Source: Desulfosarcina alkanivorans
Lineage (GTDB): Bacteria > Desulfobacterota > Desulfobacteria > Desulfobacterales > Desulfosarcinaceae
Direction: 5' to 3'
Assembly: GCF_009688945.1 (NCBI RefSeq)
Contig: NZ_AP021874.1
Coordinates: forward strand, 2,852,001-2,916,000
DNA: 64,000 nt
The translations under genes and the position numbers were made by a program. Of the stretch, positions 16,815 through 26,208 are shown one piece after another (position 1 is the first letter of the stretch; each line of letters begins with the position of its first letter). The notes beneath the pieces are model-generated. The model was not told the origin of the DNA, did not search any database, and saw only the letters and a list, made by a program, of their open reading frames with translations.

Positions 16815-17093
16815 ATGAACAGGTTCGGACTGATCCAAGCCCTGAAGGCCGCCGATGGCCGTTCCAGAACAGAGGCCGAATCGGTGGTGAACCTGCTTTT
16901 CAACACAATAATCGATGCATTGATGGAAGGAGGTCGAGTCGAAATTCGTGGACGCCGTTCCATTTTTGTCAAAGAGTACCAATCCGACACCGGGCCTAAT
17001 CCCAAAACGGGTGAGCCGTTTCGGATCACACCGGAGTAACTGCCCTTTTTCGATGCGGGTAAGGAATTGAAAGAAAGGGTCGATCGCCGATAA
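16815..17093 (+). pseudogene. HU/IHF-family DNA-binding protein interrupted by an in-frame TAA
   Basis: The first 74 codons encode an IHF/HU-type protein (VEIRGRRSIFVKEYQSDTG, then PNPKTGEPFRITPE). A TAA at 17037-17039 stops it just before the expected C-terminal strand. Reading on in the same frame gives LPFFDAGKELKERVDRR and a stop at 17091-17093, which is the normal family ending. A single base change of a lysine codon (AAA to TAA) would explain it. The truncated product lacks the last strand and helix and may fold poorly. UAA is not a known recoding signal in bacteria, so this is a nonsense mutation or a sequencing error. Confidence 0.8.
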
Positions 17094-17184
17094 TCCAGAG
17101 CCCGGATGCCGATTGGTGCAGCCCATGACTCAAGTATGCGGCGACCTGATAACCATTAACCCGAACCCAGACCAAGGAGGCCAC

Positions 17185-17448
17185 ATGACCAAAGCTGAAC
17201 TTATCGAGAAAATTGCCAGGGAGGCCGACATTCCGAAAGCCACCGCAAAAGTGGCGTTCGACTCAGCGCTGGATGGCATCAAAAAAGGACTCAAGAAAAG
17301 AAACAGCAAGGTCACCCTGGTCGGATTCGGGACATTCAAAAATGTTTACCGCAAAACCCGGATGGGCCGGAATCCCCAAACCGGTGAAAAGATCAAAATC
17401 AAAGGGCGCAACGTGGTAACGTTCAAGCCGGGTAAACACCTTCCATAG
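17185..17448 (+). CDS. HU-family DNA-binding protein
   Basis: An 87-residue HU protein: MTKAELIEKIAREADIPKAT, then VGFGTFKNVYRKTRMGRNPQ and TGEKIKIKGRNVVTFKPGK. The DNA-binding arm with the Arg-Asn-Pro motif is present. ATG 17185 follows AAGGAGG; the frame is open to 17113, but that part is unlike the family. It bends DNA as a dimer. It may supply the function lost by the broken neighbour upstream. Confidence 0.92.
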   Translation: MTKAELIEKIAREADIPKATAKVAFDSALDGIKKGLKKRNSKVTLVGFGTFKNVYRKTRMGRNPQTGEKIKIKGRNVVTFKPGKHLP

Positions 17449-17554
17449 CCGCCCGCCATCCTGTAATTCGGTGTGTGCATTTTTCCGGGGTACTTTATCT
17501 GCAGCGCATATGGACCGCGGCAGGACGCTGTCGCACAAAGGGGGAGGAAACGTC

Positions 17555-19348
17555 ATGGAGTTCATCGACTATGCCGGCATGCACGCCATGCTCAAACAAA
17601 CGGTCGACCGATATGGTGATAACAGTGCCTACAAATGGTTTACGGAGCCCGGGCAGACGGATTCGGTGACCTGGAACCAGTTTTACGGTCAGGTCCGGAA
17701 GGTGGGCAAATCGCTCATGGCGCTGGGGGTGGGCAAAGGCGACAAGGTCAACATTCTCAGTTATTCGCGCTATCAGTGGGTGCTCTGCGACATGGGCATC
17801 GCCAGCATCGGAGCGGTGACAGTGGGCATTTACCAGTCCAACCTGCCCAAAGATGTCCGTTATATCGTCGATCACTCGGATGCGGTGGTAATTTTCGCCG
17901 AGGACAATGCCCAGCTGGCCAAGCTGATGGAAATCCGGGCCGAGATTCCCGACATCCGCAAGGTGGTTCTGTTTTCCGGAGACGAACCGGCAGACGATTG
18001 GGTCATCAGCTTCGAAGGCTTTCTGGCGTTGGGCAAAGATGTCGCCGATGCCGATTTCGACTCAAGGGCGGACGCCGTGACATCGTCAGACCCGGCTGGC
18101 ATCGTATACACATCCGGTACGACAGGGGTTCCCAAAGGCGCGGTGCTGACCCACGACAACATCACCTTTACGGCCCAGTCGGTGAAAGGCAGCACCAATA
18201 TCAGCGAAGGAGAGGAAGTATTTTTGTTCCTGCCGCTGGCCCACGTGTTTGCCCGCACCTGTGTCTACGCCACCCTGCTCACCGGGTGCGCAACGACATT
18301 CACGCGCAGCATGGACACCATCGTCGAGGATATCGGCGCGGCCAGTCCGCACTGGTTTGCCAGCGTGCCCCGCATCTACGAAAAAGTCTACTCCAAGGTC
18401 ATCAGCGGCGCGGAAGCCAAGGGCGGCGCAGCGCTGAAAATCTTCCGGTGGGCCTGTGAAGTGGGGGAGGCGGTCAGTGACTGCAAGCTCAACAAGCAGC
18501 CTATTCCCTTCGGGTTGGGAATCAAATATGCCTTGGCCAACAAGCTGGTCTTCAGCAAGGTGAAGGCAGCCCTGGGGGGCAGGGTCAAGTGGTGCATCAG
18601 CGGCGCAGCACCGTTGAACCCCTCCATTGCCAGGTTCTTCCACGCCGCCGACATTCTGATTCTCGAGGGCATCGGCATGACGGAAAACACATCGTTTACC
18701 AATCTCAACCGCTACGACAGCTATCGTTTCGGTTGGGTCGGCCCTCCAGGTCCCGGGATCGAGCAGAAACTTGCCGACGACGGTGAAGTGATGTATCGCG
18801 GGAGAAACGTCATGAAGGAATATTACAAAATGCCGGAAGAGACGGCTGAAACGATTACACCCGACGGGTGGCTGTACACCGGCGATCTGGGTGAGATCGA
18901 CAGCGAGAACTTCCTGAAAATCACCGGGCGGAAAAAGGACCTCATTATCACTGCCGGCGGTAAAAACATAGCACCGTCCGCCATAGAAGGGGTCATCGCC
19001 ACATCCAAGTACATCAATCAGATATGCATCATCGGGGACAAGCGCAAATTCCTCAGCGCGCTCGTCACCATCGATCCTGACAATGTGCCGGAATGGGCAC
19101 AGGCCCGGGGCATCTCCTTCGACTCACTGGAAGCGTTGATGGCCAACGACAAGGTACAGGCAATGATCGAAAGGGAAGTGGCCATGAAAAACAAGGAATT
19201 CGCCAGCTTCGAAACGATCAAGAAGATCACCATCGTACCCGAGTTCACCATCGAAAACGGCCTGCTGACGCCAACGATGAAACTCAAAAAGAATGTGGCA
19301 ATCGCCCAATACGAGGAAGCCATCAACGCAATGTATAGTGATGATTAG
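17555..19348 (+). CDS. Long-chain acyl-CoA synthetase (AMP-forming)
   Basis: A 597-residue adenylate-forming enzyme that activates fatty acids to acyl-CoA. The ATP-binding loop YTSGTTGVPKG is at about residue 188, the Mg/adenine motif ILEGIGMTENTSF at about 370, and GWLYTGDLGEID at about 437, followed by the hinge GRKKDLIITAGGKNIAPSAIE with its catalytic C-terminal domain. The length and the long-chain-type motifs match the FadD15/ACSL-like group. ATG 17555 follows GGGGAGGAAA. Confidence 0.92.
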   Translation: MEFIDYAGMHAMLKQTVDRYGDNSAYKWFTEPGQTDSVTWNQFYGQVRKVGKSLMALGVGKGDKVNILSYSRYQWVLCDMGIASIGAVTVGIYQSNLPKDVRYIVDHSDAVVIFAEDNAQLAKLMEIRAEIPDIRKVVLFSGDEPADDWVISFEGFLALGKDVADADFDSRADAVTSSDPAGIVYTSGTTGVPKGAVLTHDNITFTAQSVKGSTNISEGEEVFLFLPLAHVFARTCVYATLLTGCATTFTRSMDTIVEDIGAASPHWFASVPRIYEKVYSKVISGAEAKGGAALKIFRWACEVGEAVSDCKLNKQPIPFGLGIKYALANKLVFSKVKAALGGRVKWCISGAAPLNPSIARFFHAADILILEGIGMTENTSFTNLNRYDSYRFGWVGPPGPGIEQKLADDGEVMYRGRNVMKEYYKMPEETAETITPDGWLYTGDLGEIDSENFLKITGRKKDLIITAGGKNIAPSAIEGVIATSKYINQICIIGDKRKFLSALVTIDPDNVPEWAQARGISFDSLEALMANDKVQAMIEREVAMKNKEFASFETIKKITIVPEFTIENGLLTPTMKLKKNVAIAQYEEAINAMYSDD

Positions 19349-19525
19349 GTGGACGGTGCAAAAGATGATGTCGTCAAAGAAAATCTAACAATTTTGCCAT
19401 ATTCAAGCTGACGACACCCTGTTGGCATTATTCCTCGCGCTGGCGTCGTCGATTCAGTGCGGTTTACCCTTTCGCTCCAATTTGATATTTCGGTTTTTAA
19501 TGAACATCCATGAAAGGCTGATTCC

Positions 19526-21427
19526 ATGCCCTCAGATCGTAGAAAACGCAAACTGAGCGCTATTCTCAGTGCTGATGTAAAAGGGTACAGCCGCCTTATG
19601 GGAGAAGATGAGATCGCAACCGTTGACACGCTAAAAGAATACAGAAAGGTGTTGGCAACCCATATCAGCCAGTACAATGGACGGGTGGTAGACTCTCCGG
19701 GAGACAACCTGCTGGCACAATTTTCAAGCGTTGTGGATGCGGTGGAGTGCGCCGTTACGATACAGGGGGACATCAGCGCAAGGAATACGGCGTTTTCTGA
19801 AAATCGCAAAATGGAGTTTCGTATCGGCATCAACCTCGGAGATGTCATCGAGGATGGAGACCGCATTTACGGTGATGGAATCAACATTGCGGCCCGGATA
19901 GAAGGGATTGCCGACGGTGGCGGAATCTGCATATCCGGCACCGCCTATGACCAGGTCAAGAACAAGCTGAACCTGGTTTTCGCGTTCCTCGGAGAACAGC
20001 CTGTCAAGAATATTTCTGATCCGGTAAGGGTATATCGATTTTGTCCCGGGTCTGAAACCAGTGGCGAGTCACCGGGCCAAAAGCGGAAACAACTGGGGCC
20101 GTGGCACAAAGCGATTCTGTGCGGGGTTTCCTTCCTGGTGATTACAGGTGCTGCATGGGTGATGTTGACTTTTTTTCTTCATCCGGTTCCTGAAGACGTC
20201 GCTTCCGTCGAAAAAATGCTGTTTCCCCTGCCCGACAAACCGTCTATTGCCGTGCTGCCCTTCGTCAACATGAGCCGCGATCAGGAACAGGAGTACTTTG
20301 CCGACGGCATCAGCGAAACCATCATTTCAGCCCTTTCCCATATCCCCCAGATGTTCGTCATCGCCCGCAACTCGACGTTTACATACAAAGGCAAACCCGT
20401 AAAGGTTCAGCAGGTGAGCGAAGAACTGGGGGTGCAGTACGTCCTGGAAGGAAGCGTCCAGAGGTCCGGCGACCAAATCCGGGTGACGGCTCAACTGATA
20501 GATGCCACGACGGGACATCATCTATGGGCCGAACGCTATGATCGAGAACTGAAAGATATCTTTGCACTGCAAGATGAAATCACACTGAAGATACTTACGG
20601 CCCTGCAGGTGAAGCTTACCGAAGGTGAGCAGGCCCGACTGTGGGGCACGACGGACAACCTTGAGGCCTGGGGCAATCTCATCAGAGGATCCACCCTTTT
20701 TGAGCAGTTTACCAGGCAAAGCAACGCCAGGGCCCAGCAGTTCTTTGAACGGGCCGCAAAACTGGATCCGAATTGGGATATTGCCTGGACCATGCTGGCC
20801 TGGACGCACTGGGCCGAAGCAAGTCTGGGATGGAGCGAGTCTCCTGCCGAATCAATCAAGCAGGCGATTGACATTGCCACAAAGGCCGCAGGGATCAACA
20901 ATACCCTTCCCGAGGTCCATTCGCTCTGGAGCAATATCTACCTGGCCCAGGGGGAGTATGACAAGGCCATTGGCGCGGGCCAGAAGGCAATTGCCCTTGG
21001 CCCCAACAATGCTTTGTGCCATATCCTTTTGTCGCATACCATGACCTGTGCGGGAAGATTCGACGAGGCGATCGAACTTGCGGAAAAAGCGATGCGCCTC
21101 AGCCCCTATAGTTCGGCCTGGTATTTAATGATGATTGACGATGCCTACCGAATGGCCGGCCGTTATGAGGAGGCGCTCGCCATAGGGAAACAGCACCTCG
21201 ATCGTTGCCTTAACGGCGAGTGTGAGCCCTTCACGGCACATATGGGCCTGGCAGCGACTTACGTTGGCCTTGGGCGTATGGAAGCGGCTCGACGCCATGT
21301 CTCGGAGCTATTGAAAATCATGCCCGACCTCTCGGTGGGACAGGCTCGAAAGATCATCTTATTCAAAGACCCGGCCCACGTGGAACATTCTCTCGACGTC
21401 CTGCGCCAGGCAGGACTGCCTGAATGA
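19526..21427 (+). CDS. Class III adenylate/guanylate cyclase with TolB-like and TPR domains
   Basis: A 633-residue protein. Residues 8-180 form a class III cyclase domain (ILSADVKGYSRLMGEDE with metal-binding aspartate, GDNLLAQF, FRIGINLGDVIEDGDRIYGDGINIAARI). A transmembrane helix follows at about 195-218, then a TolB N-terminal-like domain (IAVLPFVNMSRDQEQEYFAD) and TPR repeats to the end. This architecture is common in soil and sediment bacteria, probably linking second-messenger synthesis to a periplasmic or protein-binding sensor. It is not clearly in an operon. Confidence 0.88.
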   Translation: MPSDRRKRKLSAILSADVKGYSRLMGEDEIATVDTLKEYRKVLATHISQYNGRVVDSPGDNLLAQFSSVVDAVECAVTIQGDISARNTAFSENRKMEFRIGINLGDVIEDGDRIYGDGINIAARIEGIADGGGICISGTAYDQVKNKLNLVFAFLGEQPVKNISDPVRVYRFCPGSETSGESPGQKRKQLGPWHKAILCGVSFLVITGAAWVMLTFFLHPVPEDVASVEKMLFPLPDKPSIAVLPFVNMSRDQEQEYFADGISETIISALSHIPQMFVIARNSTFTYKGKPVKVQQVSEELGVQYVLEGSVQRSGDQIRVTAQLIDATTGHHLWAERYDRELKDIFALQDEITLKILTALQVKLTEGEQARLWGTTDNLEAWGNLIRGSTLFEQFTRQSNARAQQFFERAAKLDPNWDIAWTMLAWTHWAEASLGWSESPAESIKQAIDIATKAAGINNTLPEVHSLWSNIYLAQGEYDKAIGAGQKAIALGPNNALCHILLSHTMTCAGRFDEAIELAEKAMRLSPYSSAWYLMMIDDAYRMAGRYEEALAIGKQHLDRCLNGECEPFTAHMGLAATYVGLGRMEAARRHVSELLKIMPDLSVGQARKIILFKDPAHVEHSLDVLRQAGLPE

Positions 21428-21465
21428 TCTCACTGTCAATACAGACCCAAACCGTATTTAGCGCC

Positions 21466-21596
21466 CATCCATAAATGGCCAAGTTGCCCGATATCTTTGT
21501 TGCGCTCAAAATTGTATCCTCGGAATATCAACCCTATGCCTGCGGTACAATTTTTCGCGCGCCTTGATCTCGAACAAATTTTCCTATTTCTGGATG
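21466..21596 (+). repeat. 131-bp imperfect palindrome E2
   Basis: Runs from CATCCATAAATGGCC to TTTCTGGATG, with arms of about 47 bases that pair with each other. Its left arm holds GATATC followed by TTGTTGCGCTC, and its right arm CGCGCGCCTTGATCTCG. It is highly similar to the copies at 28916 and, inverted, at 36796. Confidence 0.85.
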
Positions 21597-21933
21597 CACA
21601 CTATTTAACGGCTCCCCCTCTTCCATTAAAAAATCAGCTCGCCATTCTGGGTATTCCATAAAGCCAACATAGTTTGCGTTATAACTATCAGCATGTTAAT
21701 CAGATGACAGTGCTTCTTCCGACAAAGAAAAGAGGGGTAAATGCCATTTGAAGATTGCCTGTGTCATCAGCTGGGGAAAACGGTAAGGAAGGTAACAAGG
21801 GCCTACCGCAATGAGATTGCTGCATAACCCGTAACATCCAAACTCATGGCGATAGACCATAAACAGACAATGCGTGAAGTCGTCGATTACGGTTCAGGGG
21901 AAAAACCACCGTCCAAATTCGTCAGGGAATGTT
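21597..21933. other. Intergenic region upstream of the FMN-reductase gene
   Basis: About 340 bases following repeat E2. Several short frames are open here, but none has family features. The 60 bases before 21934 continue the downstream frame without a credible start. Confidence 0.45.
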
Positions 21934-22584
21934 ATGCCGTATAAAATCATCGGGATATCTGGAAGCCCGGTAAAAAATGGGAACGCAGACAAGTTTCTGG
22001 GATCGATCACGGATTCGGCTTCAGAAAAAGGACTCGATGCGGAAACGATCAACCTATCCACCATTGAAATCAAAAATTGCGTGCACTGCAATTTTTGTCT
22101 CGCAAAACAGAAACAGGGACGATACTGTTCACTGAAAGATGACGCACAGCTGGTATTCGAGAAACTGGAACGTGCCGATATCATCGTGTTGGCCAGCCCT
22201 GTTTACTTCATGCGCACCAGCGGAATGATGGCGACCTTAATGGACAGGCTGCGGGTTTTTATATTCGGGAACATCGCCGGAGGAAACCTGCGAAACAAAA
22301 TTGGAATCACTGCCGGTGTCTCCTGGTTAAGGCATGGCGGAATGGAAACGACACACCTTTCACATCTGTATGCATTTTATACATTGGACATGATCCCGGC
22401 CACAGTCCACTCCTGCATCAGTCCCATGGGAGCGTCAGCTGTCTCCAGCAGACATGGCGAAGCCAGGTTTGATCCCTCCATTCGTATCGGTATAAAACAG
22501 GATCGAGCAGGTATTGAATCGGCAAGGGCCCGCCTTTCCCGCGCGCTGGAACTGACGGCGTTGATCAATGGGGGCCGGCCTTGA
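21934..22584 (+). CDS. NADPH-dependent FMN reductase/flavodoxin-fold protein
   Basis: A 216-residue flavoprotein. It opens YKIIGISGSPVKNGNADKF (flavin phosphate loop) and has the cysteine pair NCVHCNFCLAKQ and the motif ADIIVLASPVYFMRTSGMM typical of iron-sulfur flavoprotein-like or multimeric flavodoxin reductases. The cysteines CVHCNFC may bind a cluster. ATG 21934 is preferred, with AGGGAA upstream. It overlaps the open frame of the following MBL-fold gene, suggesting one transcript. Confidence 0.8.
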   Translation: MPYKIIGISGSPVKNGNADKFLGSITDSASEKGLDAETINLSTIEIKNCVHCNFCLAKQKQGRYCSLKDDAQLVFEKLERADIIVLASPVYFMRTSGMMATLMDRLRVFIFGNIAGGNLRNKIGITAGVSWLRHGGMETTHLSHLYAFYTLDMIPATVHSCISPMGASAVSSRHGEARFDPSIRIGIKQDRAGIESARARLSRALELTALINGGRP

Positions 22585-22610
22585 ATTACCAGGACCAGCA
22601 TAATAATGAA

Positions 22611-23540
22611 ATGGGCACAACAATGAACAGGTCTTTTCCTGAGCAACTGACCGACCATGTGACCGTCTTTGGAAACGATCATTTCCGACATTATCTGGTC
22701 GGTGAATACCAGGAGGTACTGATCGAGTGCGGTGTGACATCCAGCGTCAGGGATTTCGCCGAACAGCTATCGGATTCGGCCCGGCAGGGGCCTGAAAAAC
22801 TGCTGGCGATGCATGCCCACTTCGATCATGTCTGCGGCATTCCCGAGTTAAAACGGCATTTCCCTGATGCCAAAGTCCTCGCTTCGCCTGCGGCTGCCAG
22901 GGTTCTGGACAATCCGAAAGTTGTCGCCGGGTTTTTTGATCAGGACAGAAAACTCCCCGGGCGTTTCGAAACCGGGTTGTCCGAAGCGCCTGCCGGCCGA
23001 TCGCCCCAGCCAAACCGGATTCCCGTTGATCGAACCGTCAGCGGTGGTGATCGAATTGCACTGAAAGGCGGTGGAGACCTGGAACTGATCGCTGCACCGG
23101 GCCACAGTCCCTGCGGCTTGGCTGCCTGGTTCGAAAGGGACCGTGTGCTTTTCATCTCAGATGCCCTTGGATTTCCAATTTCCGAAGATACGATCTTTCC
23201 GGTATTCTTTCACACCTATCGGCCATATATGGAAACCATCGAAAAGCTGGCGAAATATCCGGCCGAGGTCCTGGCATTTCCGCACAAGCGCATCTGGCAG
23301 GGAAAAGATGTGAAGGCCGTTTTTTCACGAGCGCTTTCTGCAGCTCAAAATATCCGGGAAGAGATTGTGTCGGGGGTGGCCAAGGGCAGGAAGCTGTCCG
23401 ACCTCAAGCAAATGCTGTTCGATAGATTTTATCGCGAACACCTGCGGACCTATACCCCGGAGAACATTCGGCTCTGCGTGGATCTGCTGGTTCGCAGAAG
23501 CATCGAAGACCGCTGCACTGACAATGCTCACCCCTCGTAA
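22611..23540 (+). CDS. MBL-fold metallo-hydrolase
   Basis: About 309 residues of metallo-beta-lactamase fold. The metal motif HAHFDHVCGIPEL, a second histidine in APGHSPCGLAAW, an aspartate in FISDALG and a later histidine in FPHKRIW give the usual two-metal site. Many such proteins are lactonases, glyoxalase-like thioesterases or flavo-diiron partners; being next to a flavoprotein suggests redox work, though no flavodoxin domain is fused. The start is uncertain: ATG 22611, ATG 22623 or TTG 22581 (which overlaps the previous stop). Confidence 0.8.
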   Translation: MGTTMNRSFPEQLTDHVTVFGNDHFRHYLVGEYQEVLIECGVTSSVRDFAEQLSDSARQGPEKLLAMHAHFDHVCGIPELKRHFPDAKVLASPAAARVLDNPKVVAGFFDQDRKLPGRFETGLSEAPAGRSPQPNRIPVDRTVSGGDRIALKGGGDLELIAAPGHSPCGLAAWFERDRVLFISDALGFPISEDTIFPVFFHTYRPYMETIEKLAKYPAEVLAFPHKRIWQGKDVKAVFSRALSAAQNIREEIVSGVAKGRKLSDLKQMLFDRFYREHLRTYTPENIRLCVDLLVRRSIEDRCTDNAHPS

Positions 23541-23705
23541 ACGCCCCTTAACGATATAATGCCCGGATGCAGGTGAAATTGGCTCTTCGGCATAAAAAAT
23601 CAAGCCGTTAATTTCTAAAACAGTCGACATTGGTATTGACTATTTTTATTAATGAAATTATCCAGCTTTATATTTTTTGACCATACATTCAGCGAGGGAG
23701 TGATT

Positions 23706-24182
23706 TTGGACAGAACGATTCTTGACACCCTGGATAACGAGATAATTCAACTGTTGGTGGTAGATGGGCGCATGCCGATTGGTGAGATGGCCAAAAAGCT
23801 CAATGTGACCGCGCCGACCATTCGAAGCAGAATCAAGATTCTCGAGGATAAAGGGTTGTTCAAGGTTTCCGGTCTTGTCGACCCCGACCGGCATCCGGAC
23901 ATGATCACCGCTTTGGTCGCCATGAGCATTCAATCCAAAGGACAGTTGGATAAGATTCTGGATAAAATATCCCAGCTCCCGAATGTTACCTGGGCAGGGG
24001 TTGTTGCCGGACGCTATGACATCATTGCACAGGTTGTCTGCGTAGGAGGAAGAAACGAACTGTATCAATTTACCACTGAAACGATCCTGAAACTCGGCAA
24101 TGTTGTCAGAAGTGAATCGTTTATCATCATGAAATCCAGGCAAAACTGGCTGCGCCTCCCCAAGGATGTGGGGAATATATAA
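23706..24182 (+). CDS. Lrp/AsnC-family transcriptional regulator, copy 1
   Basis: A protein of about 158 residues with an N-terminal helix-turn-helix (IGEMAKKLNVTAPTIRSRIKIL) and a C-terminal RAM ligand-binding domain (WAGVVAGRYDIIAQVVCVGG). TTG 23706 is the likely start: GGGAG lies five bases before it, and the paralogue at 30449 also begins with TTG at the same point. Only about 20 residues differ between the two copies. Such regulators respond to amino acids, which fits the amino-acid transport genes downstream. It follows the MBL-fold gene by about 165 bases. Confidence 0.9.
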   Translation: MDRTILDTLDNEIIQLLVVDGRMPIGEMAKKLNVTAPTIRSRIKILEDKGLFKVSGLVDPDRHPDMITALVAMSIQSKGQLDKILDKISQLPNVTWAGVVAGRYDIIAQVVCVGGRNELYQFTTETILKLGNVVRSESFIIMKSRQNWLRLPKDVGNI

Positions 24183-24457
24183 TTGAGATATCGAGATGAG
24201 AACTTCCGGCCTGCGGTTAAAACCGGAATTCGCATTTCACAAAATTTCTGGCTGTTACTTTCAGGTCCCACACCAGCTTTGCTGCTTTCGGCAAAGAAAA
24301 AACCGCAAAATCTATCATGTAAATTTAACGGATTCGTAAAAAGCCGATCTCTGCGTTATGCGTCATCCCTGCGAAACCAGAACCCGCCAGGAAAATCATC
24401 GGAGTTGGAATTACAACAGGTGTCAGGGCTTAAAAACCGGGGGTACCAATTGCCTGT

Positions 24458-25129
24458 TTATTCCATGGTCCTGCGAACCGGTAAAATATGCCCGGCCTTA
24501 TTTGTGACGCCTTCATAGCAAGTGGTGCCGGATTCGAAGTATACTATCCAGGCCATTCCGGAATGAGAATCAAGCGTTGTCGCCGACCAATGGTAGCCCG
24601 TTGGGACAGCTGAAAACTTATGGTCGACGGGAAAGGCAGGATCTCTCCTGCTATAATCGATAAGGGTGCATAGTTCTCTCATTGACGGCAATCGCCAGTT
24701 GCCGGCGGATGATCCGTCAGAGAGGACAAGATCCGGGTTCGGGCCACAGTCACCGTCTTTTAGCGATGCGACCGCATGCGAAGTGCTCTTCCAATCCAGC
24801 ATTCCAAAGCAATTGGTATTTTTTAACCAGATGAGGGTTGTTAGCGTGTCGGTCACGGTGCCATCATTATTGTCTATAAATCGGGAAATGGGGATGGCTT
24901 CATCCAGCAATAGTAGCGCATACTGTCGATGAAAGATACATGGCAGACGGTCCCCTTTCCAATCATAGCAGTCAGAATTATAAGGGTTTACGATTCCGCC
25001 CCATTCCCCGTCGATTTGAGAATTTGACAGCGAACTGTTTTCATCGGCATATGCACCACTGCCGGGCAGCAAAAAGACAAAAAATGCGAAAACAGTATTC
25101 CGAGCCAGTCTGAGGGCATTGGTTATCAT
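24458..25129 (-). CDS. Secreted DUF1566 (Lcl C-terminal) domain protein
   Basis: A 223-residue protein with a signal peptide (about 1-28, ending in GAYA). The body follows the DUF1566 pattern: FIDNNDGTVTDTLTTLIWLK, then GNWRLPSMRELCTLIDY, then YHWSATTLDSHSGMAWIVYF and ILPVRR at the end. These domains are surface or periplasmic carbohydrate- or collagen-binding-like modules of unclear function. It is downstream of and parallel to the broken BlaR1-like locus. Confidence 0.8.
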   Translation of the reverse strand: MITNALRLARNTVFAFFVFLLPGSGAYADENSSLSNSQIDGEWGGIVNPYNSDCYDWKGDRLPCIFHRQYALLLLDEAIPISRFIDNNDGTVTDTLTTLIWLKNTNCFGMLDWKSTSHAVASLKDGDCGPNPDLVLSDGSSAGNWRLPSMRELCTLIDYSRRDPAFPVDHKFSAVPTGYHWSATTLDSHSGMAWIVYFESGTTCYEGVTNKAGHILPVRRTME

Positions 25130-25254
25130 CGATCAATCCCCATGGCCCTATTTTATTCCGATGGTGCTCGATGCGGCACGTTGACGATGCCGGCTCTGAC
25201 CGAACCTCCATAGGCGATGGAAAATACGGCCTGCTGCTTCGATGAATGGTAGAA

Positions 25255-25956
25255 TTATTTTCGAGATGCAGCTTCATAAACCGATCGATTATCCTTTTCC
25301 CATTCTCTTTGGGTTCCCAACAGCGACGGGTCGGTTGCCTCCTGAATTGTATAATCTGTATAGGCCCTAAGATAGTGTGTGCCCGACCAAAACCACACCG
25401 TAGAGCCCCATGCCAGGCTGACACGGTCGTCATCGATCCCGTTTAATATATCGGCTCTCCATCCTTCTTCGATCTCATAGCGTCCATTTACTTTTGAGCG
25501 TTCTGTAATATACGTCGACAGGTTGCGACTATTAAAAACGAGCTTCAACTTGTTCCGTTCCATGATGAAGTGAAAATTGGGGCGATACACGCCTTTTCGC
25601 GAACCGGAGAGCAGGTAGAAGACATAGACTTTCTGGCCGTCTCCAATGTTTGCGACAATGTCACAGTCTGTTGCTGAGGCGAGCCGTGAGAAATCAGCCT
25701 CCTGGGCCCCCTCTTTAATGTGATCTCCCCAGATTATACGCGACACTTCTTCCGGGTTTTGGCATTGGACACACTTCAAGATGTACTGAACCAGCGCATT
25801 GTCGTCAATTTGGCTGCGCTTTGGACCTTGAATTCGGGACGCTTGCAATTCCTGCGCGATGTTCCCCTGACTCGACGATGCCATCGGTGCCATGGGCAAT
25901 AGAAACGATCCCAGAATCAGGGCCGCCAGATAGACAATGAATGGATTTGATTTCAT
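25255..25956 (-). CDS. Secreted or membrane-anchored protein of unknown function, coupled to the BlaR1-like gene
   Basis: A 233-residue protein with an N-terminal hydrophobic segment (about 5-27). AAGGAGG stands before ATG 25956, and its ATG overlaps the TGA of the upstream M56 peptidase remnant (ATGA at 25953-25956). The body (CDIVANIGDGQKVYVFYLLSG and FNSRNLSTYITE) is unrecognised. The frame stays open upstream, and the part just before the ATG (MAFRLRHIKKEDY) looks like the membrane-proximal end of an M56 protein. It could therefore be the C-terminal part of that protein after a frameshift, rather than a separate gene. Confidence 0.6.
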   Translation of the reverse strand: MKSNPFIVYLAALILGSFLLPMAPMASSSQGNIAQELQASRIQGPKRSQIDDNALVQYILKCVQCQNPEEVSRIIWGDHIKEGAQEADFSRLASATDCDIVANIGDGQKVYVFYLLSGSRKGVYRPNFHFIMERNKLKLVFNSRNLSTYITERSKVNGRYEIEEGWRADILNGIDDDRVSLAWGSTVWFWSGTHYLRAYTDYTIQEATDPSLLGTQREWEKDNRSVYEAASRK

Positions 25957-26208
25957 ATAGTCCTCCTTTTTGATGTGTCTGAGGCGAAAGGCCATCCCCC
26001 TGGCAGTGGATGTGAACACCGCCAACGCCGGGAAGACTGCTCCCGAAAGGATTGGTTTCGACCGAATGCGATCAATAGTTGGCCATAGGTCCTGGGCGAG
26101 AGGGTTCCGTGGAAGAGAACCGTTCCATCGCATATCGCTTCCCGTGTCCATCTGAGACGGGACATGGCAAACCAGACAACAGGGTGGAAGAAATAGACGA
26201 TTTTTACC
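25953..26208 (-). pseudogene. 3' part of an M56 (BlaR1-like) peptidase gene cut off by an IS
   Basis: Reading the minus strand from the IS edge gives VKIVYFFHPVVWFAMSRLRW, then TREAICDGTVLFHG and YGQLLIAFGRN. This is what follows the HELVH zinc motif in BlaR1/MecR1-type peptidases, and it continues exactly from the codons on the other side of the IS. The last 30 residues look unnatural in this frame; the neighbouring frame (ALAVFTSTARGMAFRLRHI) looks more like the family. A second lesion (frameshift) near 26050 is therefore possible. Confidence 0.8.
26200..26208. repeat. Left copy of the IS target-site duplication
   Basis: ATTTTTACC here is repeated at 27513-27521 on the other side of the IS. 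Confidence 0.9.
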
